Shown: in pieces, positions 1-9,039 of the stretch | Layout: each line of letters begins with the position of its first letter | How positions within the stretch are numbered: the first letter of the stretch is position 1 | NCBI GenBank assembly: GCA_025399215.1 | Contig: MU621278.1 | Span: 1-33,992 of the forward strand | Origin: Globomyces pollinis-pini | Lineage: Eukaryota; Chytridiomycota; Chytridiomycetes; Rhizophydiales; Globomycetaceae | Reading direction: 5' to 3' | DNA length: 33,992 bases | Program-made: the position numbers and the translations under genes | Notes under the pieces: model-generated | Databases searched by the model: none | What the model saw: the letters and a program-made list of their open reading frames with translations, nothing else | What the model was told of the DNA's origin: nothing

Positions 1-432
1 GAGCTTAAAATATCATCAAAATAAATGGTATCACAATTCAATGTGACTGTTTTTCGTGCCAATTCAGTAGCATTCATTGATTGACATACAATAAACAACG
101 TTTCGGCAGCACCACACGTATCAAAAATCAATGGAATCAATTTGATTGTTAAAGTAGGGTAAGTTTTGCGTAATTGAGCTTGGACTTGTAAATCAATAGA
201 AATATCTTTTGACATAGCAATCCAAATAGTATCAGCTTCAGAAACAGATAATTTATCAATGATCCAAAATAGCATCGGTCTTCCCACGATATTAATGAAA
301 GGGGTTGGATAACGATAACCAAGCTTTTGGAAACTTGACCCGACCCCACGTCCAATTGGAATAATGATATTAAGCCCTTGTGTATCTATATACTTAGCTA
401 ATATCTTTACCATCTGTATGAACACTAGTCAT
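1..432 (-). CDS. Sugar-phosphate nucleotidyltransferase-like protein (partial, 3' end off window)
   Basis: Exons complement(411..432) and complement(1..376), joined over a 34-nt intron (377-410); the frame runs off the left edge. The visible 132 residues match the N-terminal half of a Rossmann-type sugar nucleotidyltransferase: a glycine-rich start (IPIGRGVGSSF), then YPTPFINIVGRPM, then GAAETLFIV, then LNCDTIYFDDIL. That order is seen in NDP-sugar pyrophosphorylases, which make activated sugars in the cytosol. Two signature residues are altered: the usual Arg of GxGxR is Ser here, and the Lys of PKP is Thr. The catalytic role is therefore uncertain. A longer 5' end is possible: an open frame begins at ATG 639-641, and a 38-nt intron would put it in frame just upstream of ATG 432. 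It lies head-to-head with the glycosyltransferase-like gene, which may point to a shared glycan pathway (inference). Confidence 0.6.
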
Positions 433-796
433 TTTTTTATAGTGAGATTTAAAATCAAAATTATATGACAGCAACGGATGACGTGTACTTGTATTATATC
501 AACTATATAACCATTATCGATTAACTTGATTGCATAACTAATGAATTGGTGTGTATATCTAATAGATAAACATGTATGAAGCGGTGCATGATAGTGAACC
601 ATCCATTCGCGTCTTTTATTTGAACGTCTTGCCAATCTCATGTTGGAAAGAAAACAAAAATAGAAAGACTTCTATAATCCTTGAAACCATTATGGTAAGT
701 TTTTTGAATACCATGAGGCATATTTGATCAGGGGTAAGCTAAATGCGCAGTCGGTGTAAAAACAATGAAGAAAGTTTGGAAAATAAGAAAGGGAAG
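433..796. promoter_or_regulatory. Divergent intergenic region with possible upstream exon or uORF
   Basis: This region lies between two divergently transcribed genes. On the minus strand an ATG at 639-641 opens a 70-codon frame whose TGA overlaps the downstream ATG at 432 (ATGA). It is either an upstream ORF or the true first exon of the nucleotidyltransferase gene. The decamer ATGACGTGTA (478-487) is the reverse complement of a decamer found just upstream of the tandem seven-helix genes. Confidence 0.35.
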
Positions 797-1735
797 ATGA
801 AAATTCGAGTTTTGGTAAGAGAAAGAAACTGACTTTAGAATCACAAATGGATACTTGGAGTCATTTTAGGGTTTATATCGATTGCTGCTTTGTTACTCTC
901 CCTCCCCAGTTCCCATTCAAGAGTGGCAGTCTTGGTAATCGGTGGGCCTAGATCTTTTTCAGCTCCTTCCATTCACAAATCTATACTGGCTTATATCAAA
1001 TCTTTAGCTATTGATCCTGATTTCTTTTTTCAATTGGCTGATCTACAAGATTCAACTTGTGATCAAATGCTCATCAAATATCCACATTTCTCTCTTCATA
1101 ATGCTTTATCTTACTTTACTTATTCGACTAAAGTCATTTCTTGGGATAATCCTTCTTGCGATGAACCAAACATTAAAGACAGTAGTTGTTGTGGACGTGA
1201 AAATAATCCTCACTATTGGACTTCTTATATGAGAAAAGTCTCTGCGTATAATAATGTACATCAATACGAACTACGAAATGGATTCGAATACGATTGGTAT
1301 ATATTCATCCGACCCGACTTGTTCTTTTTTGAAGACTCTATTGTTAACCTATCAACATTAAACAAAAATAGAATCTATATATCAAGTAAAGAAATGGGGG
1401 AACCACTTGGAGATTTTATTTACATGGTTCCCAACAATTTAATTAAACACTTTGTATCTTCGGTAGTACATCACAATGATCAAGCGTGTACTGAAGGTCG
1501 AGAACCTGATTGGCCACCAGAATATCAATTTGATCCATTCATATACAAACATCATAATTTACCGCATCAAATCTTACCCATCTTATTCACCATTGCTAGA
1601 TGCAACGGAAAAGCGGACTGTTTTAGATTGAACAATGAAGTATTGCACAAACTACACTTATTACATGATGGGAAATTGGTTACACCGGAATATTATTGCA
1701 ATTTACTTGTTAATTCTAGCTTGTTGCTTCAATAA
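797..1735 (+). CDS. Type II membrane glycosyltransferase-like protein
   Basis: Exons 797..814 and 839..1735 give 304 aa over a 24-nt intron. The intron is inferred: without it no ATG precedes the conserved N-terminus, and an in-frame TAG lies at 836-838. With it, the protein starts MKIRVLNHKW and runs straight into one hydrophobic signal anchor (about residues 11-28). The luminal domain begins RVAVLVIGGPRS and contains YDWYIFIRPDLFF, a hydrophobic strand ending in an acidic motif. That layout is typical of poorly characterised glycosyltransferase-like proteins whose core reads 'R-x-D-L-L/F'. Several cysteines (for example DSSCCGREN) suggest disulfides in the secretory pathway. The donor sugar and acceptor cannot be told. 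Next to it is a divergent sugar-nucleotidyltransferase-like gene. Confidence 0.55.
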
Positions 1736-2004
1736 ACCTTCCCTCACCCTTATTAATCACACGTACATGAATAGTAACAAGAGCATTGGTAAAGACTAAT
1801 AAGTTGATTTAATTGTACTGTTGCTCAGTGAAATACGTTGATTCTGCACAGAAAATATAAATTGCTATTACTAAATTTAGTATAAATACAATAATTATTA
1901 TATTCCACAACGATATGAATTCATCTAAACCGATCCGATACTCTTACCATTTCATAATCATCCGTTTTATTCTTTGTCATGTCCTAACATTAATATAACA
2001 ACAT
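1736..2004. other. Convergent intergenic region
   Basis: 3' flanks of two convergent genes; AT-rich, and I see no further gene, tRNA or repeat. Confidence 0.5.
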
Positions 2005-2238
2005 TCAAGTTACAAAATAAGCTTTACGGATATCAAAAGGTTCACGATTAGCATCTAATTGAAGTAATTCAGCTTTTTCTACAGCTCTATGATTCACATC
2101 CTCTTTATCATAACGAGCTCTAAATACATATGATAGACCGAAACTACCCAAGAGACATGCTGATATCATTGGAATTCCGATTGATAAATGAGACCGAAAG
2201 TACTTTTTCTTGATTGATTGTAGATATTGTTTGGACAT
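2005..2238 (-). CDS. COX16: Cytochrome c oxidase assembly protein COX16
   Basis: A single-exon 77-aa protein starting at ATG 2236-2238 (an in-frame TTG just upstream is not used). COX16 is a small single-pass inner-membrane protein that helps insert copper and COX2 into cytochrome c oxidase. The family pattern is present: a basic N-terminus (about residues 1-18), a membrane segment GIPMISACLLGSFGLSYVF (about 22-40), then the invariant-looking RYD just after the membrane, and a charged C-terminal tail with FDIRKAY near the end. Length is within the fungal range. It shares a 33-bp spacer with the divergent Spo7-like gene, so the two probably share a promoter. Confidence 0.8.
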   Translation of the reverse strand: MSKQYLQSIKKKYFRSHLSIGIPMISACLLGSFGLSYVFRARYDKEDVNHRAVEKAELLQLDANREPFDIRKAYFVT

Positions 2239-2271
2239 CAAAAGTAAAGAATTTTCAAATCCAATTTTTTA
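2239..2271. promoter_or_regulatory. 33-bp divergent spacer between COX16 and Spo7-like start codons
   Basis: Only 33 bp separate the two start codons. Both 5' UTRs and any core promoter must overlap this spacer or the opposing coding region, unless the Spo7-like protein starts at its next ATG (2317), which has a better A-rich context. Confidence 0.5.
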
Positions 2272-2826
2272 ATGTTTAATCCAGTTGCGAATGTAGATTA
2301 CATCAAATCACCAAAAATGAATCGAAATTTAAAGTTGGATCCTCAGTCGTTTCCGGATTTGCTTAGGTTTGAAGATAGATTGATACAGCATATGATTCGG
2401 TTTAATCAGTCTAGGAAACTATGGCAATGTTTGGTTTTGTATTTGACTGTAGATGCTTTGGGAATGTGGTTCTTAGCTTTGGTTTATTTATTATATCCTT
2501 GTATATTCGATTCCCCTGAGAACTGGCAGGTTGTTGGTGCAATGGTTGCTTTAACTATTGGAATTGTTTTATTATCTACTGGATTACTACAAAAACATAT
2601 CCTCGCTTCTCAACGGTACTCTCTTGTTCTTTAATGGAATAGGTACTCATCCTCAATCATTCTCATCATCAGATTTTCTCCAAAGTTATCCAAAACTTTA
2701 CGTGCCTTTAATCTAACATTTAATGAGACCCATCGACAATTGGAATTGAGTTCCAATATTCCATTAGAGTTTAGAAAGAATTTTGAATTGTATCGACAAC
2801 ATGCTGAACTTGATTTTATAAAGTGA
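2272..2826 (+). CDS. Spo7/CNEP1R1-like regulatory subunit of the Nem1 lipin phosphatase
   Basis: Exons 2272..2615 and 2643..2826 (27-nt intron) give 175 aa. Spo7 (CNEP1R1 in animals) is an ER/nuclear-envelope two-pass membrane protein that partners the phosphatase Nem1/CTDNEP1, which activates lipin. Evidence: an N-terminal helix FPDLLRFEDRLIQHM; two membrane spans (about residues 45-68 and 78-98) separated by a short loop; a basic, soluble C-terminal part containing LSKTLRAFNLTFNET and LEFRKNFELYRQ, as in fungal Spo7-like proteins. Skipping the intron would truncate the protein right after the second membrane span. The donor hexamer GTACTC is repeated as the first six bases of exon 2. A later start at 2317 is possible. 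Confidence 0.7.
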
Positions 2827-3009
2827 TTTCAACTACCTAGTAGCTTTACGTTCCTTTAACCTTCCATTGAATTCAATTCTTTTTAGTAACTTTTTTCCCA
2901 TTCCTTTTCTTCAATTGAATTGGAACCCAGGTTTCAGGCCCATTTGTTTCATTCGCTTTGTTACGGAATTTCCTTCCCAAACCAAAAGTAAAGTATTTCA
3001 ATTGATTCC
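2827..3009. other. Intergenic region upstream of ectodomain paralogue 1
   Basis: Pyrimidine-rich, AT-rich 5' flank. Open frames here are short and overlap the next gene out of frame; I see nothing else. Confidence 0.4.
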
Positions 3010-4440
3010 ATGGTATTTCAATCTACTTTTGGAAAGTTTAATAAGAAATGGGTTGTCAGTCTATTTGGTTTCGCCCTGTTACTCACGTTCATTTCGTTAC
3101 TAATTTCAGTCGATAAAATGGGCTATTCAAATAAAATGGTGGTTTTAGAAGACGATGTTCAAGATTCAAATCAATTACCTACCAGTGGACAGACGACTAC
3201 CCACTCTGTTAATTCTGTTCCTACAAAACTACCGTTAATTCACTCAATTTCTCATAATTCCTCTCATGAATCAATTCAAACAAACACAGCATTGGATAAC
3301 AAGTTAAACACTACTGAGGAACACGTTCATTCACCCAATACTACTCATTCTAATGTAGAACCAACTAAAACTCCTCTGAATATCACAGATATCATTGATG
3401 TCCATAAAAATACAACCACCAAGCAACCATTAAATTCAACAATAACCAATGTAACAGCCATACAGAATATTCAGCCATGGTTAGATACCAGTAATAAGCA
3501 TACAGAATACTTTACACTGGCCATTCCAACAAAGGACCACCACTTAATCACTTACGTAAACGATACAGCTACAGTTAACAATGAACTGCAAATAAGTATT
3601 TTGGGAACAAACCAATTATATGGCGGCATGACATCTTCATTTACTGACCTATTAAACAAAGGGGACACGATTTTCCATGGTGCTTGTATGTTCAAAGGAA
3701 AATCCAATGCTACACTATTTGAAATATCACATAATGGTACACGATTATACTACCAATATGCCATGTACGAACTCAATAGTGATAAAATCACTTTCAGTTT
3801 CGCAAACACTACATACCGACTCCTTTACCGTCTAGCCATTCACATGGACAATTTTGTCGGTATTGCTGTATTTGATACCAAAACATCCATAAGCATGAAC
3901 AATGATTTTTGGTTGAAATTGAAATACACATTACCACAAATAGCATTTGAAAAACAATTCCAAACTGATTATTTTGTTTTTAGTGATGCTACATTAGAAA
4001 TCGTGAAGCACTTGAAAGCAGGTACGAATGAGACAGAAAATCCCATTATATTAAATTATTGGAATTGTTTTGTTTTTGGATTACGATTATTAAAGAAGTT
4101 GGAGATAAAAGTTGATGATTTGTTTAAACCAATGATCGGTGATTTGGATATCCGCTCCCAAGTCTTGGATACCTTTTCAAACATGAATGTCAGTCAACCC
4201 GAAACGTTTTCTGGACCTGGATTTTCTAAACCTGCAAATGATCATTGGGGAGTATTATTGATGAATTCAACACATTCACAATTGTGGGAAAAGTTGTATG
4301 AATGGCAGTTGGTATCTCCACTTGAAATTGCTATTGCTTCTGATCTTGATATACGTACGGTTCCATTAGCAACCCCAAATTGGTTGTACCATTGGTCAGT
4401 GTTTGTTATTCAGAGTTATGTCGTTTATCCACTTTATTAA
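3010..4440 (+). CDS. Membrane-anchored ectodomain protein, paralogue 1 (family not recognised)
   Basis: A single exon of 476 aa. A short basic cytosolic tail (FGKFNKKW) precedes one hydrophobic segment (about residues 14-33), so it is probably a type II membrane protein or secreted. A long Ser/Thr/Asn-rich stalk (about 40-165) with many N-x-S/T sites follows. The C-terminal domain of about 300 aa is shared with the genes at 6075 and 8338. Shared landmarks are AIPT near its start, LYGGM, TIFHGA-MFKG, YRLLYRLAIHMDNFVG, YW-C-FG-RLL-KL, and an invariant end: WLYHW, then QSYVVYPLY at the extreme C-terminus. I know no named family with this pattern. This is the most diverged of the three copies. 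AATAAA follows at 4453. Confidence 0.75.
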   Translation: MVFQSTFGKFNKKWVVSLFGFALLLTFISLLISVDKMGYSNKMVVLEDDVQDSNQLPTSGQTTTHSVNSVPTKLPLIHSISHNSSHESIQTNTALDNKLNTTEEHVHSPNTTHSNVEPTKTPLNITDIIDVHKNTTTKQPLNSTITNVTAIQNIQPWLDTSNKHTEYFTLAIPTKDHHLITYVNDTATVNNELQISILGTNQLYGGMTSSFTDLLNKGDTIFHGACMFKGKSNATLFEISHNGTRLYYQYAMYELNSDKITFSFANTTYRLLYRLAIHMDNFVGIAVFDTKTSISMNNDFWLKLKYTLPQIAFEKQFQTDYFVFSDATLEIVKHLKAGTNETENPIILNYWNCFVFGLRLLKKLEIKVDDLFKPMIGDLDIRSQVLDTFSNMNVSQPETFSGPGFSKPANDHWGVLLMNSTHSQLWEKLYEWQLVSPLEIAIASDLDIRTVPLATPNWLYHWSVFVIQSYVVYPLY

Positions 4441-4827
4441 TCTGATTGTCTCAATAAAAGATTATATTCAGCAATGACTACTCTACATTTTAAAAAATAA
4501 GCAATACAGTATAAGGTGGTGCTATATAGACATAAACTTTTCATTAGTCATTGGCATAATGAAAATAACTGTACAAATGCAATTGTGATGTTTTAAAAAA
4601 GTCTGGGTAACTTGGTTGAATGTACATCGAATAGCTGACACTATCGTTTCCAAGAATGAACACGTTTTCTGGAAGTTGGATAACAGAATTCGCTTTAATA
4701 GTGCCTGAGTAGTTTTAAGTTTCTTCGGCAATTAAAGATATCTTTCTGTATCTATCTACCTACTCAATATTATCAAAACACGCAACAAGTCAAATCGCAC
4801 TAAATTAATTTTTTTAGAATTTTTTCA
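4441..4827. other. Intergenic region
   Basis: Contains an AATAAA polyadenylation-type hexamer at 4453-4458 for the upstream gene, and an A/T-rich 5' flank of the F-box/ankyrin gene. A 69-codon minus-strand open frame (4522-4731) has no recognisable features and is probably chance. Confidence 0.45.
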
Positions 4828-5775
4828 ATGCACAATGATCTTTCCTCAACGGTAGCATTAGAGTCCGTAACGACGACTGAAGCAGGAAAAACGAAAGTGC
4901 TTAGTGATTTGGAAAGAATTCCGATGGAATTACATTACAAAATCATTGCTTATTTAACACTAACTGATTTTTTCTCCTTCACCAGAGCATCAAAAATCTT
5001 GGCCAAAAATACGTTTACCTTTCATCAATTATATGAATTGTACGATAATAGTCATCTTTTCAAAAAACCAGATCTATTCAAACGATTTTTGAATTTTTTT
5101 GATCCATCTCTTGACGATAATGAGACTATTAAATTAGCTGCTGAAAATGGACATGTAGAAATAGTTGAAATGTTATTAAAAGATTCAAGAGTTGATCCAA
5201 CTGCAAATGATGATGAAGCAATTAAATTTGCTGCTTCAAATGGATATGTAGAAGCTGTAAAATGTTTATTGAACGATTCAAGAGTTAATCCAACTGCAAA
5301 TGATAATGAAGCTATCAGAGCTGCTGCTAATTATGATCATTTTGATGTAGTTGATATATTACTTCAAGATAAAAGAGTTGATCCTTGTGCAATGGATAAT
5401 TTTGCTATCAACACTGCTGCTGAGTTGGGTTATACGGACATTTTTCGATTATTACACAATGATTCAAGGGTGGATCCAACGGATGGTCAAAATATAGCCA
5501 TTCGATTTGCATCTAAAAATGGACATGTAGCAATAGTGGACATGTTACTAAAGGATGCAAGAGTGGATCCTGCTGCAAGTGATAATATTGCCATTACATA
5601 TGCAGCTGAAAATGGTCATTTAGAAATTGTGGAAAGGTTAATGAAAGACCCAAGAGTCGATCCATTTTCAAATGATGATGAAGCTATCAAAAGAGCGGTT
5701 AATAACGGCTTCTTTGATATCGCCGAAATGCTAACTCTTCGTAAAAATGAAATAGATTCTCCATCATCTGGTTGA
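4828..5775 (+). CDS. F-box and ankyrin-repeat protein
   Basis: A single exon of 315 aa. Residues about 28-65 (LERIPMELHYKIIAYLTLTD and following) fit an F-box, the Skp1-binding motif of SCF ubiquitin ligases. From about residue 96 there are seven ankyrin-like repeats spaced at 31 residues, each close to D-N-E-A-I-x-x-A-A-x-N-G-H-x-x-I-V-x-x-L-L-x-D-x-R-V-D-P-x-A. The last is incomplete. The repeats would form the substrate-recognition part. The 31-residue period, shorter than the standard 33, and the repeated RVDP signature recur in large protist and fungal F-box/ankyrin families. It sits between two ectodomain paralogues; no functional link is implied. Substrate unknown. Confidence 0.8.
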   Translation: MHNDLSSTVALESVTTTEAGKTKVLSDLERIPMELHYKIIAYLTLTDFFSFTRASKILAKNTFTFHQLYELYDNSHLFKKPDLFKRFLNFFDPSLDDNETIKLAAENGHVEIVEMLLKDSRVDPTANDDEAIKFAASNGYVEAVKCLLNDSRVNPTANDNEAIRAAANYDHFDVVDILLQDKRVDPCAMDNFAINTAAELGYTDIFRLLHNDSRVDPTDGQNIAIRFASKNGHVAIVDMLLKDARVDPAASDNIAITYAAENGHLEIVERLMKDPRVDPFSNDDEAIKRAVNNGFFDIAEMLTLRKNEIDSPSSG

Positions 5776-6074
5776 TGAATTATGAATGCATGTTTATAGG
5801 AATATCAATTTGGTTTAGTCCAAGCACTGCGGGACATCAGATTGGATGACTCATGATTTTTTCCTACGTACTTGATAATTCATAGATAATATACTGTCCT
5901 TTAATTGGAATTCGCACTTGATATGTCTGAGAAATTTAGAATCTCACGAATTTTACTCAAATCGAACGCGATTCAGTCATAGAATTCCAACACAGGTGGT
6001 TTAACTCTTAACTTCTTTACCCACCATTGTATTTTATAAGGTCTACGAAACGTTCAAAGTCCAATTAGTTCATA
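5776..6074. other. Intergenic region
   Basis: 5' flank of ectodomain paralogue 2; no gene, RNA or clear repeat seen. Confidence 0.4.
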
Positions 6075-7235
6075 ATGACACGGTCCAATCAACAACGATT
6101 ATTTCAATACTGTTGTTTCATCATTTCAGTAATAATCTCGATAACTCTCATTGTCATATTACTCAATATCCAAACCATTTCTAATTCATTATCTGGAAAT
6201 CAAGGATTAAATTCCAATCCTACTACAAATCCTACTACTCCTACCTCGACAAGATCTCCTCAACCTACTGCAACACAAGATCCACGCAAGAAAGATCCAA
6301 TATTCTCATTTGCCATTCCTACGCGAAGTCATCAACTTATTACTTCCATCAATGATACAGGCATCATTGATTCGAAACTTTTTATTAAAGTAATAGGTGG
6401 AAATCAACTCTATGGTGGTATGGCTTCTTCAAAGACTGATTTACGTAATCCACAAACTACTATTTTTCATGGTGCTTGTATGTTTAAAGGTGTTACCAAC
6501 AATACCAACTTCCAAGTGACACATGGAAACAATACTGCTATCTTTAAATATGCCATGTATGAACTCAATGGTGATCAAACTACGTATACATTCTCCAATT
6601 CTACTTATCGTCTACTGTACCGATTAGCCATACATATGGATAACTTTGTTGGTTTGGCTATTTTTGATACGGTCAAGACTATTTCAATGGATGATTCGTT
6701 TTGGTTGGCAGTCAAACAATCTTCAGCTGAAGTTGCAGACAAACAATTTGAAACTGATTATTTTAGTATTACAGATGCCACTATTGAAATTGTCAACTAT
6801 TTAAAGTCGAATGATTCAACTTATCAACCTGGAAATGAAGTGATCTTGAAGTATTGGGATTGTTATATCTTTGGATTCCGATTATTGAATAAATTGGGAA
6901 TCAAGATCGAAACCATGTATAAACCATTGGTGGGTGATATTGATGTTCACCAACAAGTATTGAAATCATTTACCAATATGAATATCACCGACACTAAATC
7001 CTTTTCGGGGTATCCATTCGCTATACCGGTGAATGATGGGTATGGACGTCTGTTGATGGATCCGAATGGAAATGATTTATTGAACAAATTGGTTAGTTGG
7101 CAAAATACACCAGCGATTGAAGCAACTGTGGAATCGGATATTCCTATTCTTTCGGTACCTATGGACGCACCTATTTGGCTATACCATTGGGGAGTTTTTG
7201 TAATGCAAAGTTATGTTGTCTATCCTCTTTACTAG
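6075..7235 (+). CDS. Membrane-anchored ectodomain protein, paralogue 2 (family not recognised)
   Basis: A single exon of 386 aa. A short N-terminal tail is followed by a strongly hydrophobic segment (about residues 13-32). Then comes a compact Thr/Pro/Ser-rich linker (about 48-70) much shorter than in paralogue 1, and the shared C-terminal domain (about 76-386) ending in QSYVVYPLY. N-glycosylation sequons are frequent, which fits an extracellular domain. From residue 154 to the end, both protein and DNA are nearly identical to the inverted copy at 8338-9039. Before that point the two differ strongly. The function is unknown. Confidence 0.75.
   Translation: MTRSNQQRLFQYCCFIISVIISITLIVILLNIQTISNSLSGNQGLNSNPTTNPTTPTSTRSPQPTATQDPRKKDPIFSFAIPTRSHQLITSINDTGIIDSKLFIKVIGGNQLYGGMASSKTDLRNPQTTIFHGACMFKGVTNNTNFQVTHGNNTAIFKYAMYELNGDQTTYTFSNSTYRLLYRLAIHMDNFVGLAIFDTVKTISMDDSFWLAVKQSSAEVADKQFETDYFSITDATIEIVNYLKSNDSTYQPGNEVILKYWDCYIFGFRLLNKLGIKIETMYKPLVGDIDVHQQVLKSFTNMNITDTKSFSGYPFAIPVNDGYGRLLMDPNGNDLLNKLVSWQNTPAIEATVESDIPILSVPMDAPIWLYHWGVFVMQSYVVYPLY
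6534..7235 (+). repeat. Left arm of a ~700-bp inverted repeat
   Basis: The last 702 bp of paralogue 2 are nearly identical, in reverse orientation, to 8338-9039. The only protein changes I see are a handful of substitutions (for example NDST/NDLT, FETDY/FEVDY, PAIEAT/PVIEAT, PIWLY/PVWLY and a cluster around NMNITDTK). Identity falls off abruptly at the 5' end of the arm. Confidence 0.8.
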
Positions 7236-7359
7236 ACAATTCATAACTGATTTTGTTTTTTATAGGAAATAAAATGGTAATTTCATAAGTATTGTAATAT
7301 ATGTTGAAGTCATCTCATTTAATCACCAATAAAAACGCGACAAAACTCTTATCTAAATT

Positions 7360-8193
7360 ATGCCTACTGCACTTCTGATCACTGGAAAAACCGAATCTTT
7401 GATTATTGTATGTATTATTTTTGGAATCATATGTACATTGACTTTTAAGAATATTCCTGATGTGAAAAAACCTGCTCAAATTGCTCTATTTCTTCAATTC
7501 ATTATTTGCGCATTATGCTTATTTTGTATGATCCTAATTGTAGGCGTACCAACAATTGATTGTAAAGTAACTTCGATGTTTGAATTTGTGTTTTATAACT
7601 TATTCTTGGTAACGATGGAATCAGTTTTGTTACTTCGAGGAATAGCATTTACTCGATATGATAAATATTTGAAATATGTGACAGTCGCGTTATGGGTAAT
7701 TCGATTATGTATTGGAGGGTATCAAGTTAGTACAATTGTATCCATTTCTGAAGTAAATGATTATTGCGTATTTTCGGCTGATTTTTCTGTTTCAATTCAT
7801 CAATTATGGTTACAGATACTTACTGAAGTGATCTTGTTACTACCTTTTTTGGAGAAAATGTATCAAATGATTCAATCAGCAACAGCAACTGGAATTAGTG
7901 GAGATGGAAACAGAAAAGAGTTGCTACATCTCTCAATCCACAATACTTTCTGTACTGCTTTGGTCATTGCAGCTCAAATCGCGTCAACTTACATAAATGG
8001 AATACCAGGAATGGCACCATATATCAATGCTGTATTTGCAATTGTAGATGCGGTTCAAGCTCTAGCAGTTATGAATGCTATGGATGTATTGAAAAATACA
8101 TTTATTAATATGTCCAATTCATCAAGAAATAGAAATCAAACTCCAGTTCATAGTAGTGGCTATCAGCTTTCTCAATCTAATGAATGTGATTGA
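7360..8193 (+). CDS. Intronless seven-helix membrane protein
   Basis: 277 aa with seven hydrophobic segments at about residues 13-29, 40-62, 74-95, 104-122, 146-164, 190-211 and 219-240, then a polar tail rich in Ser/Asn/Gln. Basic residues cluster in the loops after helices 1, 3 and 5 (KKPAQ, RYDKYLKY, GNRKE). By the positive-inside rule this gives an outside N-terminus and cytosolic C-terminus, the receptor-like topology. Cysteines at 68 and 136 could pair across extracellular loops. I see no DRY or NPxxY motif and cannot assign a GPCR class. It lacks the conserved intron and the FECIKSMKFG tail of the seven-helix family at 17602-31277, so any relation is remote. It lies in the spacer of the large inverted repeat. 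Confidence 0.65.
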   Translation: MPTALLITGKTESLIIVCIIFGIICTLTFKNIPDVKKPAQIALFLQFIICALCLFCMILIVGVPTIDCKVTSMFEFVFYNLFLVTMESVLLLRGIAFTRYDKYLKYVTVALWVIRLCIGGYQVSTIVSISEVNDYCVFSADFSVSIHQLWLQILTEVILLLPFLEKMYQMIQSATATGISGDGNRKELLHLSIHNTFCTALVIAAQIASTYINGIPGMAPYINAVFAIVDAVQALAVMNAMDVLKNTFINMSNSSRNRNQTPVHSSGYQLSQSNECD

Positions 8194-8337
8194 TGCCCAG
8201 CAAAGTGATGTCAACTTACTTGTGAGTGACTGAAATAAACCATCTCTTGACATTCTTTCATTAACCATTGTTCATTGGCAAAACACATTGAATTCACAAG
8301 TTTATTGTCTATACAAACTAAAATAAGTAGGAATAGT

Positions 8338-9039
8338 CTAATAAAGAGGATACACAACGTAACTTTGCATTACAAAAACTCCCCAATGGTATAGCCAAAC
8401 AGGTGCGTCCATAGGTACCGAAAGAATAGGAATATCCGATTCCACAGTTGCTTCAATCACTGGTGTATTTTGCCAACTAACCAATTTGTTCAATAAATCA
8501 TTTCCATTCGGATCCATCAACAAACGGCCATACCCATCATTCACAGGTATAGCAAAAGGATACCCCGAAAAAGATGTAGGGTCGCTAACATTCATACTGG
8601 TAAATGATTTCAAGACTTGCTGATGAACATCAATATCACCCACCAAAGGTTTATACATGGTTTCGATCTTGATTCCCAATTTATTCAATAATCGAAATCC
8701 AAAGATATAACAATCCCAATACTTCAAGATCACTTCATTTCCAGGTTGATAAGTTAAATCATTCGACTTTAAATAGTTGACAATTTCAATAGTGGCATCT
8801 GTAATACTAAAATAATCAACTTCAAATTGTTTGTCTGCAACTTCAGCTGAAGATTGTTTGACTGCCAACCAAAACGAATCATCCATTGAAATAGTCTTGA
8901 CAGTATCAAAAATAGCCAAACCTACAAAATTATCCATATGTATGGCTAATCGGTACAGAAGACGATAAGTAGAATTGGAGAATGTATACGTAGTTTGATC
9001 ACCATTCAGTTCATACATGGCATACTTGAAGATAGCAGT
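8338..9039 (-). repeat. Right arm of a ~700-bp inverted repeat
   Basis: Reverse-oriented near copy of 6534-7235. The arms enclose about 1.1 kb holding the seven-helix gene 7360-8193. Confidence 0.8.

Noticed and set aside
2867..3103. 78-aa frame upstream of ectodomain paralogue 1
   Set aside because: It overlaps the supported start of paralogue 1 in another frame and has no recognisable features.
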